From assembly GCA_022432975.1 (NCBI GenBank), contig CM039516.1:27747571-27811570 (forward strand): a DNA stretch of 64,000 nucleotides. Reading direction: 5' to 3'. The stretch comes from Begonia masoniana (taxonomy: Eukaryota; Streptophyta; Magnoliopsida; Cucurbitales; Begoniaceae). The notes under the pieces were generated by a model. That model ran no database searches, was not told the origin of the DNA, and worked only from the letters and a program-made list of their open reading frames with translations. The translations under genes and the position numbers were made by a program. Below, piece after piece: positions 1 through 11,987 of this stretch. Every line of letters starts with the position of its first letter. The stretch's first letter is position 1.

Positions 1-331
1 CCGAGCATATAACAGCCAAATGGAAAGTGATGCATGCGACTTTCTCCCCATTCCCTATCTTCGCATACGCCAACATGTCCTCCATAGTACGAACCCACTC
101 CTCAGCTATAGAGGGGTTCGAAGACTGTCCATTGAATACTAGAGGTTATAGCTTTTGGAACCTCTCCATATCCTGATGGCTTGGAATGACTATCTCTCGG
201 GCCCTGTGATCCTCACGGTTTACTAGCCTCTCAATTTGTTGGGCTTGTCTGTTCATATGCTGAGCATGACGATCCAGCAAATCCGTCAGCCTATCCAAGG
301 CTTCATCCCTAGCATCTCTATCTCTGACCAT
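1..331 (-). pseudogene. TE0 gag N-terminal fragment (Ty3/gypsy)
   Basis: Capsid-precursor start of a Ty3/gypsy element, read right to left. The Met codon lies at 329-331. The first about 60 residues are polar and coiled-coil-like (QHMNRQAQQIERLVNRE) and closely match the gag start of TE10 at 50618-50998. After an in-frame TAA near 146 the same frame goes on leftward with the conserved gag stretch ending AEEWVRTMEDMLAYAK and runs off the window. Family knowledge: this is the retrotransposon gag domain, which assembles the particle. The primer site and LTR lie just upstream (478-489, 494 onward), as expected for an element start. The stop makes it a pseudogene, and the missing rest lies outside the window. 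Confidence 0.8.
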
Positions 332-477
332 TTTGTAATCCTATAAAAGGTAAAGACAACTAATCCTAAGAAGTCAAAATAAAAGAAAACTCATAACGTA
401 CTTATAGTTGAAGAAGCATGTCTGTGTAATGGCTTGCGCAGTCGATCAGTCTACAGAACCGGTTTTAAAACCCAGGA

Positions 478-489
478 GCTATGATACCA
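478..489 (-). other. primer binding site (tRNA-Met type), TE0
   Basis: On the minus strand this reads TGGTATCATAGC, one base from the usual initiator tRNA-Met primer site TGGTATCAGAGC. It lies 5 bp from the LTR end at 494, the expected place. Bases 332-477 between it and gag are untranslated leader. Confidence 0.75.
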
Positions 490-493
490 TAAC

Positions 494-2642
494 TGTAACG
501 TCGCGTAAATTCTACCCTTGTAACTGTAAATTCTACCCTTGTTACTATTCCTAAAAATCTCGTAAAACTTGAATTTTTCATTTTCATCCATTGATCTTAC
601 TCATGTACAGATAATTGATTCATTTAGCAGAAGACATACTAACGTTTCCATCTCAGACCGAATTAGTAAGGAGAATCGGCCGACAACACATTTTGGAAGA
701 CAACAGTTCCTATCGGGTTTGGACGAATGGTACAGTGGGGGTCGATGTGGTCTCTGTAATGAGATCGGTCGACGTTGTCGTCCACAGAGTCGGACGACGG
801 TACGTTATCAACCACAGCACTTGGACGACATTGCGTTATCGTCCACAGAACCGGACGACGTTATCGTCCACAAGATTTGGACGACGTCATCGTTCACGGG
901 ATTTATTCATCCAAAGGGTTTACTCCTCCACAGACTTTATTCGTCCACGGACTTTGTTCGTCCACGGACTTTATTCGTCCACAGACTTTGGACGACTTTC
1001 TCGCGCCACAGACTTTGGACGACTTTCTCGCCCACGGACTTTGGATGACTTTCTCGACCACAGACTTTGTAATAAAACACTTAACAAAAACTTAGGCAGA
1101 GTCACCCTAGACGTTTGTCGATCGATCGCCTCCCCTAGCGATCGGTCGGCTAGCTCTCTGGATTTTTATTTCCAAAGTGCTACTTCCCTAACCCTTCCTC
1201 CTCCATTAATTATACCAAAACACGATCCATCATGTTAAAACACCACTACCTCAAACTTTCTTCAATCACCAAAATACACATCTATAATTCAAGTTATCTA
1301 GTACCAAGCACCCAAAAATGAATCAACTATACATTTTCTTTTCTAACTATTTCATCACCCTTCAGCCCAACATAAGCCCCAAAACCCAAAAATACTTAGT
1401 CTTTTGCTCCCACAGATAATGAATTTGCACCGACTGCACAGCACACTACCACAGGCATTCCTCTTTAACCGTCTCATTCGTCTTGTAGAGAGATGTCATT
1501 CTCACCTGCTTCAATATCACCTAAACCATAGAGACATTCTATGAGCTAAAGGCTCAGTAAATCTACGTAAATGAAAATGCCTGCTATGCATATGCTATTC
1601 AGAAAATCATGCATTTCTTTCATTCTTTAGTTTCATAGCAGAGGGTGTCACCAGGGTTTGACTCTCACCAGATGGAGAGGGCACATCTCGCGGTTAGATA
1701 GCCCTTTCCATCTACTGGGGGAAAACACGTTCCTCCTCTCAGGACAGCCATGTCTGAACCCCACCCCGACATGACCATAGTTTATATCTTTTCATTAATC
1801 TTTTTTTTTCATGAAAACATAGTGCGGAAGTTCATTTTCATGCTTTCTTGAAAACATGGTGCATGGACATGCACATTGCATTAATTTTAAAGAAAACATA
1901 AAACAGTACATAGAACCTAGTAAAAACTTTCTAGCACAACGAATATTCTAAACTACCCATTGAACCTACCCTGAAAACTAAAATCACCAAATATTCTTAA
2001 TTGACGATTTCTCTTATGGTGTATGCCAAATCGGCCAAGCAAGTCACGAAGACTTACCTCGGGTCCTCAGCACACCGAGCACTATCCGTAAGCTTTCTTC
2101 ACCTAAGCCAATCCACAATACACGGCATTAAAACCGAGGTTAAATAATCGATTTACCACGACTTCCAGAATTTCAATCCTTAACTCGACAAACCTAATCG
2201 TATAAAAACTCTATAAAAAATCAAAGACTAAGATCCAAAACGTTAGAACCTTACCTAGGGTTGCGGTTTAGGAAGGAAATGTGAAGGAAATTGACCGGTT
2301 GGAGGATGAGCTATTGAACCGTGAAGAATCGTAAGGGAGGAGAGAAATTTCTTGGCTGTGAAAGGAAAAGGAAGAAAGAGTGAAAATGAAAGTGGTTTCT
2401 CGTAAGGGAGAGAAAAAGGAAGGTGTTGCCTCTGCCAAGCTTCTTCCACTAGCTTGACACTTGTCACACTCTCACTTGGTGCTCCCAACTACCCCCTTTT
2501 TACTTCCTAACTTGCCCCTCCAACTAGTTGTTTGCTTGGTTGAACTTAGTTTGGTTTCTCTTTACATTTCCTTCCACACACGTTTTATACATTTGTTAAT
2601 ATATTACACAAAAGTCATAATTCAAAAGTCCCGGATTTTACA
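494..2642 (-). repeat. LTR shared by TE0 and TE1
   Basis: About 2.15 kb, bounded by TG at 494 and CA at 2642. To its left is a primer site and gag start, so it acts as a 5' LTR of TE0. To its right is a polypurine-type junction and pol 3' end, so it acts as the 3' LTR of TE1. The middle (about 1400-2100) resembles the LTRs of TE2 and TE10. No second LTR boundary is visible inside, so two internal regions seem to share one LTR. It holds a minisatellite (about 700-1080) and CGATCGATCGC palindromes (1119-1152). Confidence 0.8.
700..1080. repeat. irregular minisatellite in TE1 LTR
   Basis: Degenerate units of roughly 16-35 bp built on TCGTCCACAGACTTT and TTGGACGACTTTCTCG recur from about 740 to 1078. 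They become more regular toward the right (for instance near 976-1000, 1011-1030 and 1043-1068). Frame-independent open frames over this stretch come from the repeat and are not genes. The array sits between the LTR end next to the primer site and the palindrome cluster at 1119-1152. Confidence 0.7.
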
Positions 2643-2948
2643 TTCCGTCCATGTTAATTAAAATTTTGTCCTTGAAATTTGACTACACAAATAATTCTGA
2701 GTAATTAGCCATCATGTCTTGTTGTCTCTCTCAGGTGGCTTCTTCTACATCATGGTTCCGCCACAGAATTTTCACCAGCGGAATTTCCTTGTTGCGTAGC
2801 ACCTTGATAGAGGACTCCAAAACCTGACTGGCTTCTCCACATAAGTCAGTGTTGGTTGAACCTCAATCTCTCGTGCTTCAACGACATGCGATGGATCACG
2901 CACGCATTTCCTGAGCATGGATATGTGAAACACATCGTGGATGCTCTC
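2643..2948 (-). pseudogene. TE1 pol C-terminus: chromodomain-like end
   Basis: Read on the minus strand this gives the end of integrase (VFHISMLRKCVRDPSHVVE) followed by a chromodomain-like tail (KVLRNKEIPLVKILWRNHDVEEAT). A small deletion shifts the frame after PVR, and the conserved Trp before ERQQDMM is a TGA stop. In the family this tail binds modified histones and targets integration to heterochromatin. The fragment ends at 2948 where TE2 is inserted and resumes at 35943. Confidence 0.85.
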
Positions 2949-4241
2949 TGTAACGACCCTAATTCTTTACCTTTAATTTCCCATATAAATTTTTCTTTTT
3001 AAACCTCTAATTCAAATTAAAACGTCCTTAAAACCATTTAAAGAAAATACCTTAAAATAAATGTTGAAATTTCTTTGAAAAATTAATTAAAAACATTAAA
3101 GAAACATATTAAAACATCGGCCAAAGGAATCGGGGGTAAAAAGGGTCGATTGATCGGCACACACTCTAGAATTTCTTCCAGAGCGTGACCAAAGAGGGCC
3201 GATCGATCGCCCTCCCTGGCGATCGATCGGAAACCTCTCTGGAATTCGTTCGAGAGAGTTGCCTCTTTTCTTTTCTCTTCTTTTTCTTTCTTCTCCCTGC
3301 ATACACGCTTAAACACTTCACCATTTTTTTCTCTCATCAAATCACCTCTAAAAATTTCATAACAACCTTCCACCCACATACAATTCACGCTCCCCCAATC
3401 ACTGAGAAATCGACACAAGACATATTTAAACATAATCAAATTTCATAAAAACGAACCGCGTGGTTCCGTTTATAAGTTTAACATTTTCCCCTGTTTGAAA
3501 ATATCAAAAACACTACAAAATACTATCAATCTTCCAAAAACATTATACAATATCTATCTAGATCCAATCATCCTAAAATGTTTAACTATACCATTTTCCT
3601 ATCTTTCTATCCATCAATTTCCCAAAACACATACTTACGTCCCCATAGGTCAAAATAAGCACCGACTGCGCCAGCACACTCCCGCGAGCATTCTTCTTCA
3701 ACCAGCTTAGACTTCGGGCAGAGGAACATCGTCCTCACCTGTCTCTAAATCACCTACACCATAGAAATAAAATGTGAGCTAAAGGCTCAATAAATCTATG
3801 TGAATGCACGTGAATGTTATGCATCGTCCTCACCTTTTCGCTATTCATTTCATTTATGTCACCGGGGCTTCACTCTCGCTAGATAGGAGCGACACATCCG
3901 GTGATTGGATAGCCCATCGTATCTAACTGGGGGGAAGACATGCTTCGTCTGACAGCCATGTTTGAACCACCGCCACCGACGTGACCATCGTTACATTTAT
4001 TAACCTTTTTGTTAACCTTTCCTATTCATGAAAATATGCATAGAAATTTCTTTTCATGCTTTTAGAAAAACAATGATGCGTGAACATATGTTGTGCCATA
4101 ACAAGATCGAAACATACAAAAAATAAACTTAAATAATCAACAACTTAATTAAGCCTAAACCTAACTACCCAATCTAATTACCCAAACGCAATATATCTCC
4201 AATTCCTCGATTTAACGTACATTCTTATGGTGTAGGCTAAG
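2949..4241 (-). repeat. TE2 3' LTR, part 1
   Basis: Starts TGTAACGACCC and matches the right LTR of TE2 starting at 11988 almost base for base. It carries CGATCGATCGCC palindromes at about 3146-3235 beside the CTCTCTGGAATTC hairpin motif. It ends at the target duplication CTAAG (4237-4241) of TE3 and resumes at 10765. Total LTR length without TE3 is about 2.16 kb. No gene. Confidence 0.88.
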
Positions 4242-5361
4242 TGATATGCCCACGGTCCCAATCCATCGTGCACAAGTTAAGGTATGTAATTAATTAATCA
4301 TTTTATCTATCTAATGAACTTGTGGAATTTTGTAGGTAAGTGGATTCTCAAGGTTTGGAAAGAATTAATGAAGAGGGAATTTGTTTTCCTTTAATTCAAA
4401 TTGTGCAAACGAGCCTTGTATTTAATTTATATATTTTTAGGAAACTTTAGTTTTATTTAAAACTCGTTATTTGGCAAACTTTAGCCTTTTAGAATGCATG
4501 TTTGTAATGGTCTTTAAAGGGGATGCTAAACCAAGGCGAACCAAGGGGAGAACCGGCTGAACCGAAAAGAACAAAGGGTTGAACCGGACTGAACCAAGGT
4601 AAAACAAGGCTGAACCAAACTAAACCAAGGAGCAAAGGAGTGAACCAGCCCTTAGAAGCTCGCTGCCCAGTGAACCGCTCCACGCCATTCAGCTGAGAGA
4701 CCTAAAATCGGTTCACTGTCGCTGCTCATGCCTCAGCCGATTCACGCCAACTGCAAGATCCTTCTTCGCCAACGGTCACCTGCCAGTCGCCTTCCATCAC
4801 CATCGCCAGAAGTCTCGATCTTCTTTTCGGTGTATTTAGCTTCCACGGTAACTCTGTAATAGTAGATTCGAATTTTTGGAAATACAGAAGAGTTTTTCTT
4901 CCTTGTCGGAGTGACCTCCGTGAGCGAGAGAGAGAGCCCCTCTCTGGTTTCACCGGTGCGCAGCACCAGGAGTGGACCATTGTATTGTGCCCCGAGCCCT
5001 CGGTTGCTAGGGGGTATTCTTAGCCCATTTTCACTCTTCTCTGTCAAAGAGCGGAAACTGAATACGAGCGAGAACCGAGTGCCCTTCGCTGGCACCTCCT
5101 TCGGCAACGTTGGAGTTCTTCTCCCAAACGCTCAAGCGTTGGGACAGCTGCGGGCCTTCCTTCATTTCATCTTCCATTTTCACATATTTCTGCACAGCAC
5201 CCACATCACGAAATCAATATTACGCCATCCTTCGTGTTACGCCAAAATCGTCTCTGTTTTCGTCAAATTTTTGCTACTATTTTCATGCATTTTTTTCTTC
5301 TTCTCTTTTGGCTTCCGCAAATGTGAGTTTGAGTGTCATTGTGGCACCCTGATTCCCATCA
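4242..5361 (+). repeat. TE3 5' LTR
   Basis: TGATATGCCC to CCCATCA. Differs from the 3' LTR at about ten places that I could see by eye (for example around 4301, 4376, 4873 and 5247), so the insertion is young compared with its neighbours. AACCAAGG and CTGAACC words recur at 4530-4670. Open frames over 4489-5414 are repeated identically in the other LTR, resemble nothing known, and are taken as chance frames. Confidence 0.9.
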
Positions 5362-8300
5362 TTTGGTATCAAAGCCGAACCTGGAAGCTCACTGTGTTTG
5401 TTTTCATTTTCTGACAATTTTTCTGTTTTGTTTTTCATTTTTTTCGTGTCTGTTTTCTGTTTTAGTGTCTTGTGTTCTGTTTGTTTCCTTTTTCTGTTTT
5501 TGTCTCATGTTGCATGTTCATCTGAGATTCCTCCGCCAGCATGCTCTGCATTTCAAAAAAAAAAAAAAAAATTGCATTCCTTTTTCTGTTCTTTTCTGGT
5601 TTCCTGAACTATTGTCTGTTTCGGTCCAGCATGTTAATTGTGTTAGCTTGGTAGCTTAGGTTGGATAATTAGCTTGTTCTTTTTCTGCTGATTATTTGTT
5701 TTCTGTTTGTTCTGTTCCTTGTCTGTTCTGTCTTTGTTTCTGTTTGTGTTGGTGTTGGAAAATTTTAGAAATCTGTTTTTTTGAGTTTTTGCAAAACCGT
5801 TTTCTTGTTCTGTTTGTGTTTATTTCGATTCTGTTTCATGTTCCACCTAGATTGTTTAGGTTGTTAAATGTTTTTGTGTCTTGTTTAGATGGTCTTTTCT
5901 GTTTGGTGTTTGTCTGTCATTGATAGTACAACATATGCATATCCAATTCGGTTTACAGAACCTTGGGTGATTAATTGATAGCATATTGATCTGTTAGATT
6001 TCTAGGTTGTCATTTTCTATTCTGTGTCTAGTTTAGATTTTTGTTTTTCTGCCCGTCATTCTCACGTCTATTTCAAGTTTACAAAACCTGGAAAATATAT
6101 GGCTTGCACTCAAATTGTTCTGTTTAAAATTGAACCTTGACTAATGTCTGCTCTGGTTTTAACTTTATAGCAAACAACATCATTTAGATTAATAATTTCT
6201 TCTGCTTGTTGCTGAACTACTGTAGAATTTATTGCTCTTGTCTTACTGCTGTTATCTGCTTATTGGTTTATCATTTTACAGCAAAATACCATCATTTTAA
6301 ACTAGACTTGAGTACAAAAGAACAACATTTTATATAGTGATATTTGCTGTTTATTCTGGAGCATGTTGTGTCAATTTTCTTAAGGTTTTTGCAGCAACCT
6401 TGCTGCTCTTTTTAGAGTCAATCACCGAGGTTAAATTGCTGAACTTTAATGCCACATATTTGATAGCATATGTATTGAATTGGTGATAGTTTTTGTCTAG
6501 TTTTTAGGCTATGTTTGTTTATGTTTTTAAGCATTTTCTCTGCTGTTTTCTTGCTGTTTTTTTATTGTTCTTCTTATCTTGTTTAGAAGCACGTCTAGGT
6601 GTTTGTTTGTTGTTCAATTGCTAAGAGGTTTAGCATTTGAATCCTACTTTATTGTTTAGTTCTAGATTGGTTTTTTTTTTGCATATTTTAGACTCTGGTT
6701 GTGTGTGTTTTGCGTAACATTTGTTGTGCAGTGTTTGTACCTATCGCCCAAGGCATGAGGTCTCCTTAATTAGCAATTTTGGAGTAGACAATTGCTTTGC
6801 TTAAAAGGTACGTTCCTGTCCACTTTTAGTGTAAGTTTGTTGGGAGACTCTTCGGAACTGCTGACCGAGAGCAACTTGTGTTTTATATTTGTCTGTGTCT
6901 GAACTTGTTTCTTTGGATTACATTGTTATGATAATTACCTGATATGATTTTTCCATATTAACCTCATGTTTCTGATTAGATAGCATGAATTAACCATGGT
7001 CCGTATCTGTTTAATTTCAGAATGTTTTCTTGAAAAGCATGTTCTTTTGTTTGTGTTTGCATTTGCTGTTTATTTGGATATCATTACTGTGAAATTATAT
7101 GATATGACTTTACCATCTTAACCTCATGTTTCTGGTAAGCAAGCATGAACTAACCATGGCCCATATTGGTTTAATTTTTAGAATGTTATTCTTGAAAGAC
7201 ATGTTCTATTTTCTTGTTTAAGTGATTGTCTTGTTGTTTTGTTTCTGTTTTTATAACCATGTTTCGTTGTTTAGGTTGTGTTGGCAAAATTAATTTACAT
7301 AGAGAATGGATTTGAAAATGAATGCTAAAATTGAGTTCTCATGTTAGTTTCCATTTGCTGAAATTATTGTGTTGTTTTGGTGTTTTCCAAATGTGTTTTG
7401 TTTTGTTTAATTTTTTTTACATGTTCCATGTTTAGGAGAGTTTGATGTGCTAATTGTTGTCCAAATTGGCATTGTTTTATTTAGACCTTCTAGGATGTTT
7501 AGATTAAAATTCTGGTTTAGAAATTTCTGATTTTTCTAGTTTTAGTTTCTACTTTGGACTTGCATAATTCTTTGCTCACTATGAATTTGGATTTGAAATT
7601 TTTACAGCATATGCAACATATTGTCAACTATTATCTGTTAAAATTTTAGGTTATTTGGAGTTGAATTGTGTTACTTTCTGTTTAGGATTCTAGGTTGTTT
7701 AGAAGCTGTTTTTAGGGTTTTTCTTTTTTTTTTTTGTTACAACTTTGCACTTGCATAATTCCTTGCTCATAATGAATTTGAACCTGAAATTTTGATAGCA
7801 TGTTACTCATAATATTAACTATCATCTGTTAAAATTTCATGTTAATTGGATGAGAATTTTGTAAATTTGCTGTTTAGTACATTTTAGGTTGTTTTTATTG
7901 AAATTTTCTGTTTGGTGTTTTTCCAAATTGATTTGGCATGTGTTTTTAACTTGTGTGTCTAATTGTGTTTAGTGTCAAGTCTTAGGTCCTTGATGATTAA
8001 TTGAATTTGAATAAAAGCATGAACTAAATTGCATGTTAAATAGAGTTTGGCAAATTCTATTTCACCATGTTTTTATAAATTCTGTTTTGAACTCTTGTTT
8101 GATTGCATCAAGTTGAGTGTCTTTTGTTTTGTTTAGGACTATGTTAACTTGAGGTCCAACCTTTTAACAAAAGCATGTCATATACTATCTTGTTAGTCAC
8201 TTAGGATTCACTTGTACCGTCGAGTAATCTGTGTTTGTGGCCAAAAGCTTTCCTCTGTGGGCCGTTGGTATTGTCCGAGGTTTACCACTGGCCATTGGGC

Positions 8301-9646
8301 CCGACAGATCGCCGTGTGAGGCAGTCGCCTATAAAGGGTGTGGGATAGTGTGACGATTTCCACAAAAGTTCTAGAGGGTTGCCCAGACCCAATAGCTTGT
8401 CATTGATATTAGTTGCAAGTTTATTTTCTTTGATTAACTTGTTTGATTTGTTGTGCTATTTGATTAAATGTTTAGGACTTTTAGATTGAGTCTTGTGACT
8501 TAGTTGTATGCTAATTATGGATTAAGTCTTTGGTTAGTAGCATGAGGTATGCATGACTAATCTCTGATCTAATTAGTGATTGGTACCCAACCAAACCACT
8601 TTGTTTGTGTTGTTTGCTTCTTTGTGTTGTTTGTTTGTTTGTTTGTCTTTATAGTCTAGTACTTGGTCAATTAGTTTAATTATTATTGGCCAAGGTAAAA
8701 ATAAAATCAAAATATATATATGTGCATATTGTTTTATCTTTTGAGGATTGTTTAGTTTCCACTCCTTAATGAGCATTGGCAAGGGATAAACCAAGGAGTT
8801 GTATGGATTTTTGGCAACAAGGTATGTACCCATGAAACCTTACTTGAATTTCTTTTGAAATTAGTTGAATAGTAGGTTGATTGGATGAACTATATGTTTG
8901 AGATCAACTTCTTGTATGTTCTTGCTATAATTGGATATCATGTTTAATTCTCTTTGTCTCAGCTTGATTTAATTTATTGAAAGAACTAGAGAGTAATTTT
9001 GTGATCCAAAATTGTTGTTGCCACTTGTTTAGAAAGAATCCTAACTCTCATTGCTATTTGAATGAACTAGTTCTTGAGTTTGGATTAAAATTTGAATTGC
9101 ATGATAATCTTGGTTTAATTCTTATTGTTCTAGGTCTATCTAAGTGGAATGAAACCAAATATTGTTTTCTTGATTTAAAATGATAAATTCTTGCTCATGT
9201 GCTTAGTAGAAAATTCATTCTCTTGAGTTTTGGATTTAGACTTAACTTATTATAAGCTTGATTTTTAAACTCTTATTCTTTGATGGTTTTAAAATTGGGT
9301 GAACCAAATGTTGTTTTTAAAATGGTAATTTTCACATTTGTGGTTCAGTATTGATTGGATAGCTTAGCTATAAAATGAAATTGTTCAATTATGCTTGCAT
9401 GAATCTTATGTCATTATCATGTATGCTTGTCTCTAAATTGTTGAAATGAACAATTAATCTTGAAATTTTTGAGACCATTGTGGATAGTAAAATGATTTTT
9501 CAACTTTAGGATAACTATTTTTGTATCTATTATGGATTGCTTGCTTAAGCATTTTTTTTTGTTAGAATTTTATCCCAAGTGTTGCAACATCCTCCATGAT
9601 ATTCCCCATTGGATTTGAGGTCAAATCCTTAAGAACCGGGAGGGGA
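5362..9646 (+). other. TE3 internal region, non-coding
   Basis: Begins with the primer site at 5364-5376 and ends with the polypurine tract at 9635-9646. The 4.3 kb between are T-rich on this strand (many TTTTCTGTTTTGTTT-like words), with an A-run at about 5555-5572. I see no gag, protease, reverse transcriptase or integrase motif in any frame. A less T-rich piece at about 8210-8400 might hold a functional leader or packaging element, but nothing recognisable. Confidence 0.8.
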
Positions 9647-10764
9647 TGATATGCCCACGGTCCCAATCCATCGTGCACAAGTTAAGGTATGTAATTAATT
9701 AATTATTTTATCTATCTAATGAACTTGTGGAATTTTGTAGGTAAGTGGATTCTCAAGGTTTGGAAAGAATTAATGAAGAAGGAAATGTTTTCCTTTAATT
9801 CAAATTGTGCAAACGAGCCTTGTATTTAATTTATATATTTTTAGGAAACTTTAGTTTTATTTAAAACTCGTTATTTGGCAAACTTTAGCCTTTTAGAATG
9901 CATGTTTGTAATGGTCTTTAAAGGGGATGCTAAACCAAGGCGAACCAAGGGGAGAACCGGCTGAACCGAAAAGAACAAAGGGTTGAACCGGACTGAACCA
10001 AGGTAAAACAAGGCTGAACCAAACTAAACCAAGGAGCAAAGGAGTGAACCAGCCCTTAGAAGCTCGCTGCCCAGTGAACCGCTCCACGCCATTCAGCTGA
10101 GAGACCTAAAATCGGTTCACTGTCGCTGCTCATGCCTCAGCCGATTCACGCCAACTGCAAGATCCTTCTTCGCCAACGGTCACCTGCCAGTCGCCTTCCA
10201 TCACCATCGCCAGAAGTCTCGATCTTCTTTTCGGTGTATTTAGCTTCCACGGTAACTCTGTAATAGTAGATTCAAATTTTTGGAAATACAGAAGAGTTTT
10301 TCTTCCTTGTCGGAGTGACCTCCGTGAGCGAGAGAGAGAGCCCCTATCTGGTTTCACCGGTGCGCAGCACCAGGAGTGGACCATTGTATTGTGCCCCGAG
10401 CCCTCGGTTGCTAGGGGGTATTCTTAGCCCATTTTCACTCTTCTCTATCAAAGAGCGGAAACTGAATATGAGCGAGAACCGAGTGCCCTTCGCTGGCACC
10501 TCCTTCGGCAACGTTGGAGTTCTTCTCCCAAACGCTCAAGCGTTGGGACAGCTGCGGGCCTTCCTTCATTTCATCTTCCATTTTCACATATTTCTGCACA
10601 GCACCCACATCACGAAATCAATATTACGCCATCCTTCGTGTTACGCCAAATCGTCTCTGTTTTCGTCAAATTTTTGCCACTATTTTCATGCATTTTTTTC
10701 TTCTTCTCTTTTGGCTTCCGCAAATGTGAGTTTGAGTGTCATTGTGGCACCCTGATTCCCATCA
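9647..10764 (+). repeat. TE3 3' LTR
   Basis: Same ends and order as 4242-5361, directly after the purine tract. It ends CCCATCA at 10764, and TE2's LTR resumes at once with CCAAG. Confidence 0.9.
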
Positions 10765-11634
10765 CCAAGATGGCCAAAACAAATCACGAAGACTTACCTC
10801 GTGTCCGTTGCAATTATAGCTCCGTCCACGAGCGTTGTTCACCTAAGGCAATTCACAACAAATCGTAATTAAATCGAGTCTAAACCTTTAAATCTCGAAA
10901 ACTACAAACTCCTAGCTAAAGGAAACTTCCTAAAACTCTATTCTAGTTCATTTAGGCATTTCATCGAGCCATTTATGTTCAACACCTCAAAAACCTCAGT
11001 TAGTGGAGTTTCCCTAACCTCAAACAACCTCAAACTCTAATGTTCATCAATAAATCGATTAGCTTCGTCGAATAACCACAAATACGTCAATTAGAGGCAT
11101 AACTATGCTCAATCTATCAAATTCAAACCTCAATCTACGTTTTCAACGAAACCCTAACAAACCCTAACCTTTTTAAACCCTAGAAATCGAAATCTAACGT
11201 TCCAAAACTATAGATTCTTACCTATGGAGTAAAGACAGAGTAAAAACGTGAAGGATTGATCACCGGAAGAGAAGAATTGTCGTCGGAAGAGAGGAATCGC
11301 CACGAGAGGGAGAAATGTCATGCGAAGGAGGGAGAAACGCAGGAGGAAAAAACCGTGTAAGTGTGAGGGAGGGAGAGATTTTGTGTTTTTATTAAAATTT
11401 GGTTTGTGAAATTACTTAATTGCCCCTCCATTTGATTTCTATTTGTTTCTCCACTTATCTCGTTATTTGACAAACTATTTGATTTCTCCAAATTTTCTTA
11501 TTTCACCATAAATTCCAATTTATTATTAAGGCTCCATTAAAACTCTCCATTCATAAAACGGGCCTAATTGGATATATTTACAAAAATACCATTATTTATT
11601 GGAATTACAAAATCCCGTAAAACAGGGTGTTACA
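10765..11634 (-). repeat. TE2 3' LTR, part 2
   Basis: Continuation of the LTR interrupted at 4241. It matches 35080-35942 of the right LTR closely and ends GGGTGTTACA at 11634. The pol 3' end follows at once, as expected for the 3' LTR of a minus-strand element. Confidence 0.88.
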
Positions 11635-11674
11635 TTCTATCCACCTTAATTAAAATTTTGTCCTCAAAATTTGA

Positions 11675-11917
11675 TCATACAAACAATTCAGGATACTTCA
11701 ACATCATATCCTGCTGCCTCTCCCAAGTAGCCTCCTCAACATCGTGATTCCGCCACATAACTTTTACCAGCGGGATCTCCTTATTGCGCAATACCTTGAT
11801 AAAGGACTCTAGCATTCGTACCGACTTTTCCTCATAGGTCAGCGTTGGTTGCACCTCGATCTCTCTTGTCTCAACGACGTGTGATGGATCACGCATGCAT
11901 TTTTTGAGCATGGACAC
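11675..11917 (-). CDS. TE2 chromodomain-like pol remnant
   Basis: 81 codons with a Met start and a proper stop at the usual pol end. Residues 1-15 are the end of integrase (MLKKCMRDPSHVVE), residues about 20-35 the linker (QPTLTYEEKSVRML), and about 40-80 the chromodomain-like tail (VLRNKEIPLVKVMWRNHDVEEATWERQQDM). The frame is free of stops, unlike the same region in TE1. Full pol of this group is well over 1000 residues, so this is a remnant. Either it is left over from a deletion or it is a short protein that could still bind chromatin. I favour the first. Confidence 0.65.
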   Translation of the reverse strand: MSMLKKCMRDPSHVVETREIEVQPTLTYEEKSVRMLESFIKVLRNKEIPLVKVMWRNHDVEEATWERQQDMMLKYPELFV

Positions 11918-11987
11918 ATGAAATGCATTGTGCAGTCGAGCAGTCTACAATACCGTTTTTAAAAACCGGGGGCTTTGTTACCTTAAC
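11918..11987 (-). other. TE2 deletion junction, leader and decayed primer site
   Basis: Near 11930 the pol sequence (ATGAAATGCATTGTG) runs straight into leader sequence (GCAGTCGAGCAGTCTACA) that other copies have next to their primer site (51102-51122). The shared GTG suggests deletion at a short microhomology. The primer site at 11971-11982 reads GGTAACAAAGCC on the minus strand, several changes from TGGTATCAGAGC. Confidence 0.75.

Larger units (their letters stand above)
4242..10764 (+). mobile_element. TE3: non-coding LARD-like LTR element
   Basis: Two LTRs of 1120 and 1118 bp (4242-5361, 9647-10764), both TGATATGCCC...CCCATCA, flank 4.3 kb of T-rich DNA without any open frame resembling a retroelement protein. 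A tRNA-Met-like primer site (TGGTATCAAAGCC, 5364-5376) follows the first LTR, and a purine tract (accgggagggga, 9635-9646) precedes the second. The target duplication is CTAAG (4237-4241) versus CCAAG (10765-10769), one mismatch. This is the structure of a large retrotransposon derivative that depends on another element's proteins. It lies in TE2's left LTR. Confidence 0.9.

Noticed and set aside
569..1238. Overlapping frames of 106-207 residues in all three phases
   Set aside because: Produced by the LTR minisatellite. No domain recognised.
4489..5414. Several open frames in TE3's LTR, repeated at 9893-10868
   Set aside because: They overlap on both strands, match no family and lie in an LTR. 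Their repetition only reflects the LTR pair.
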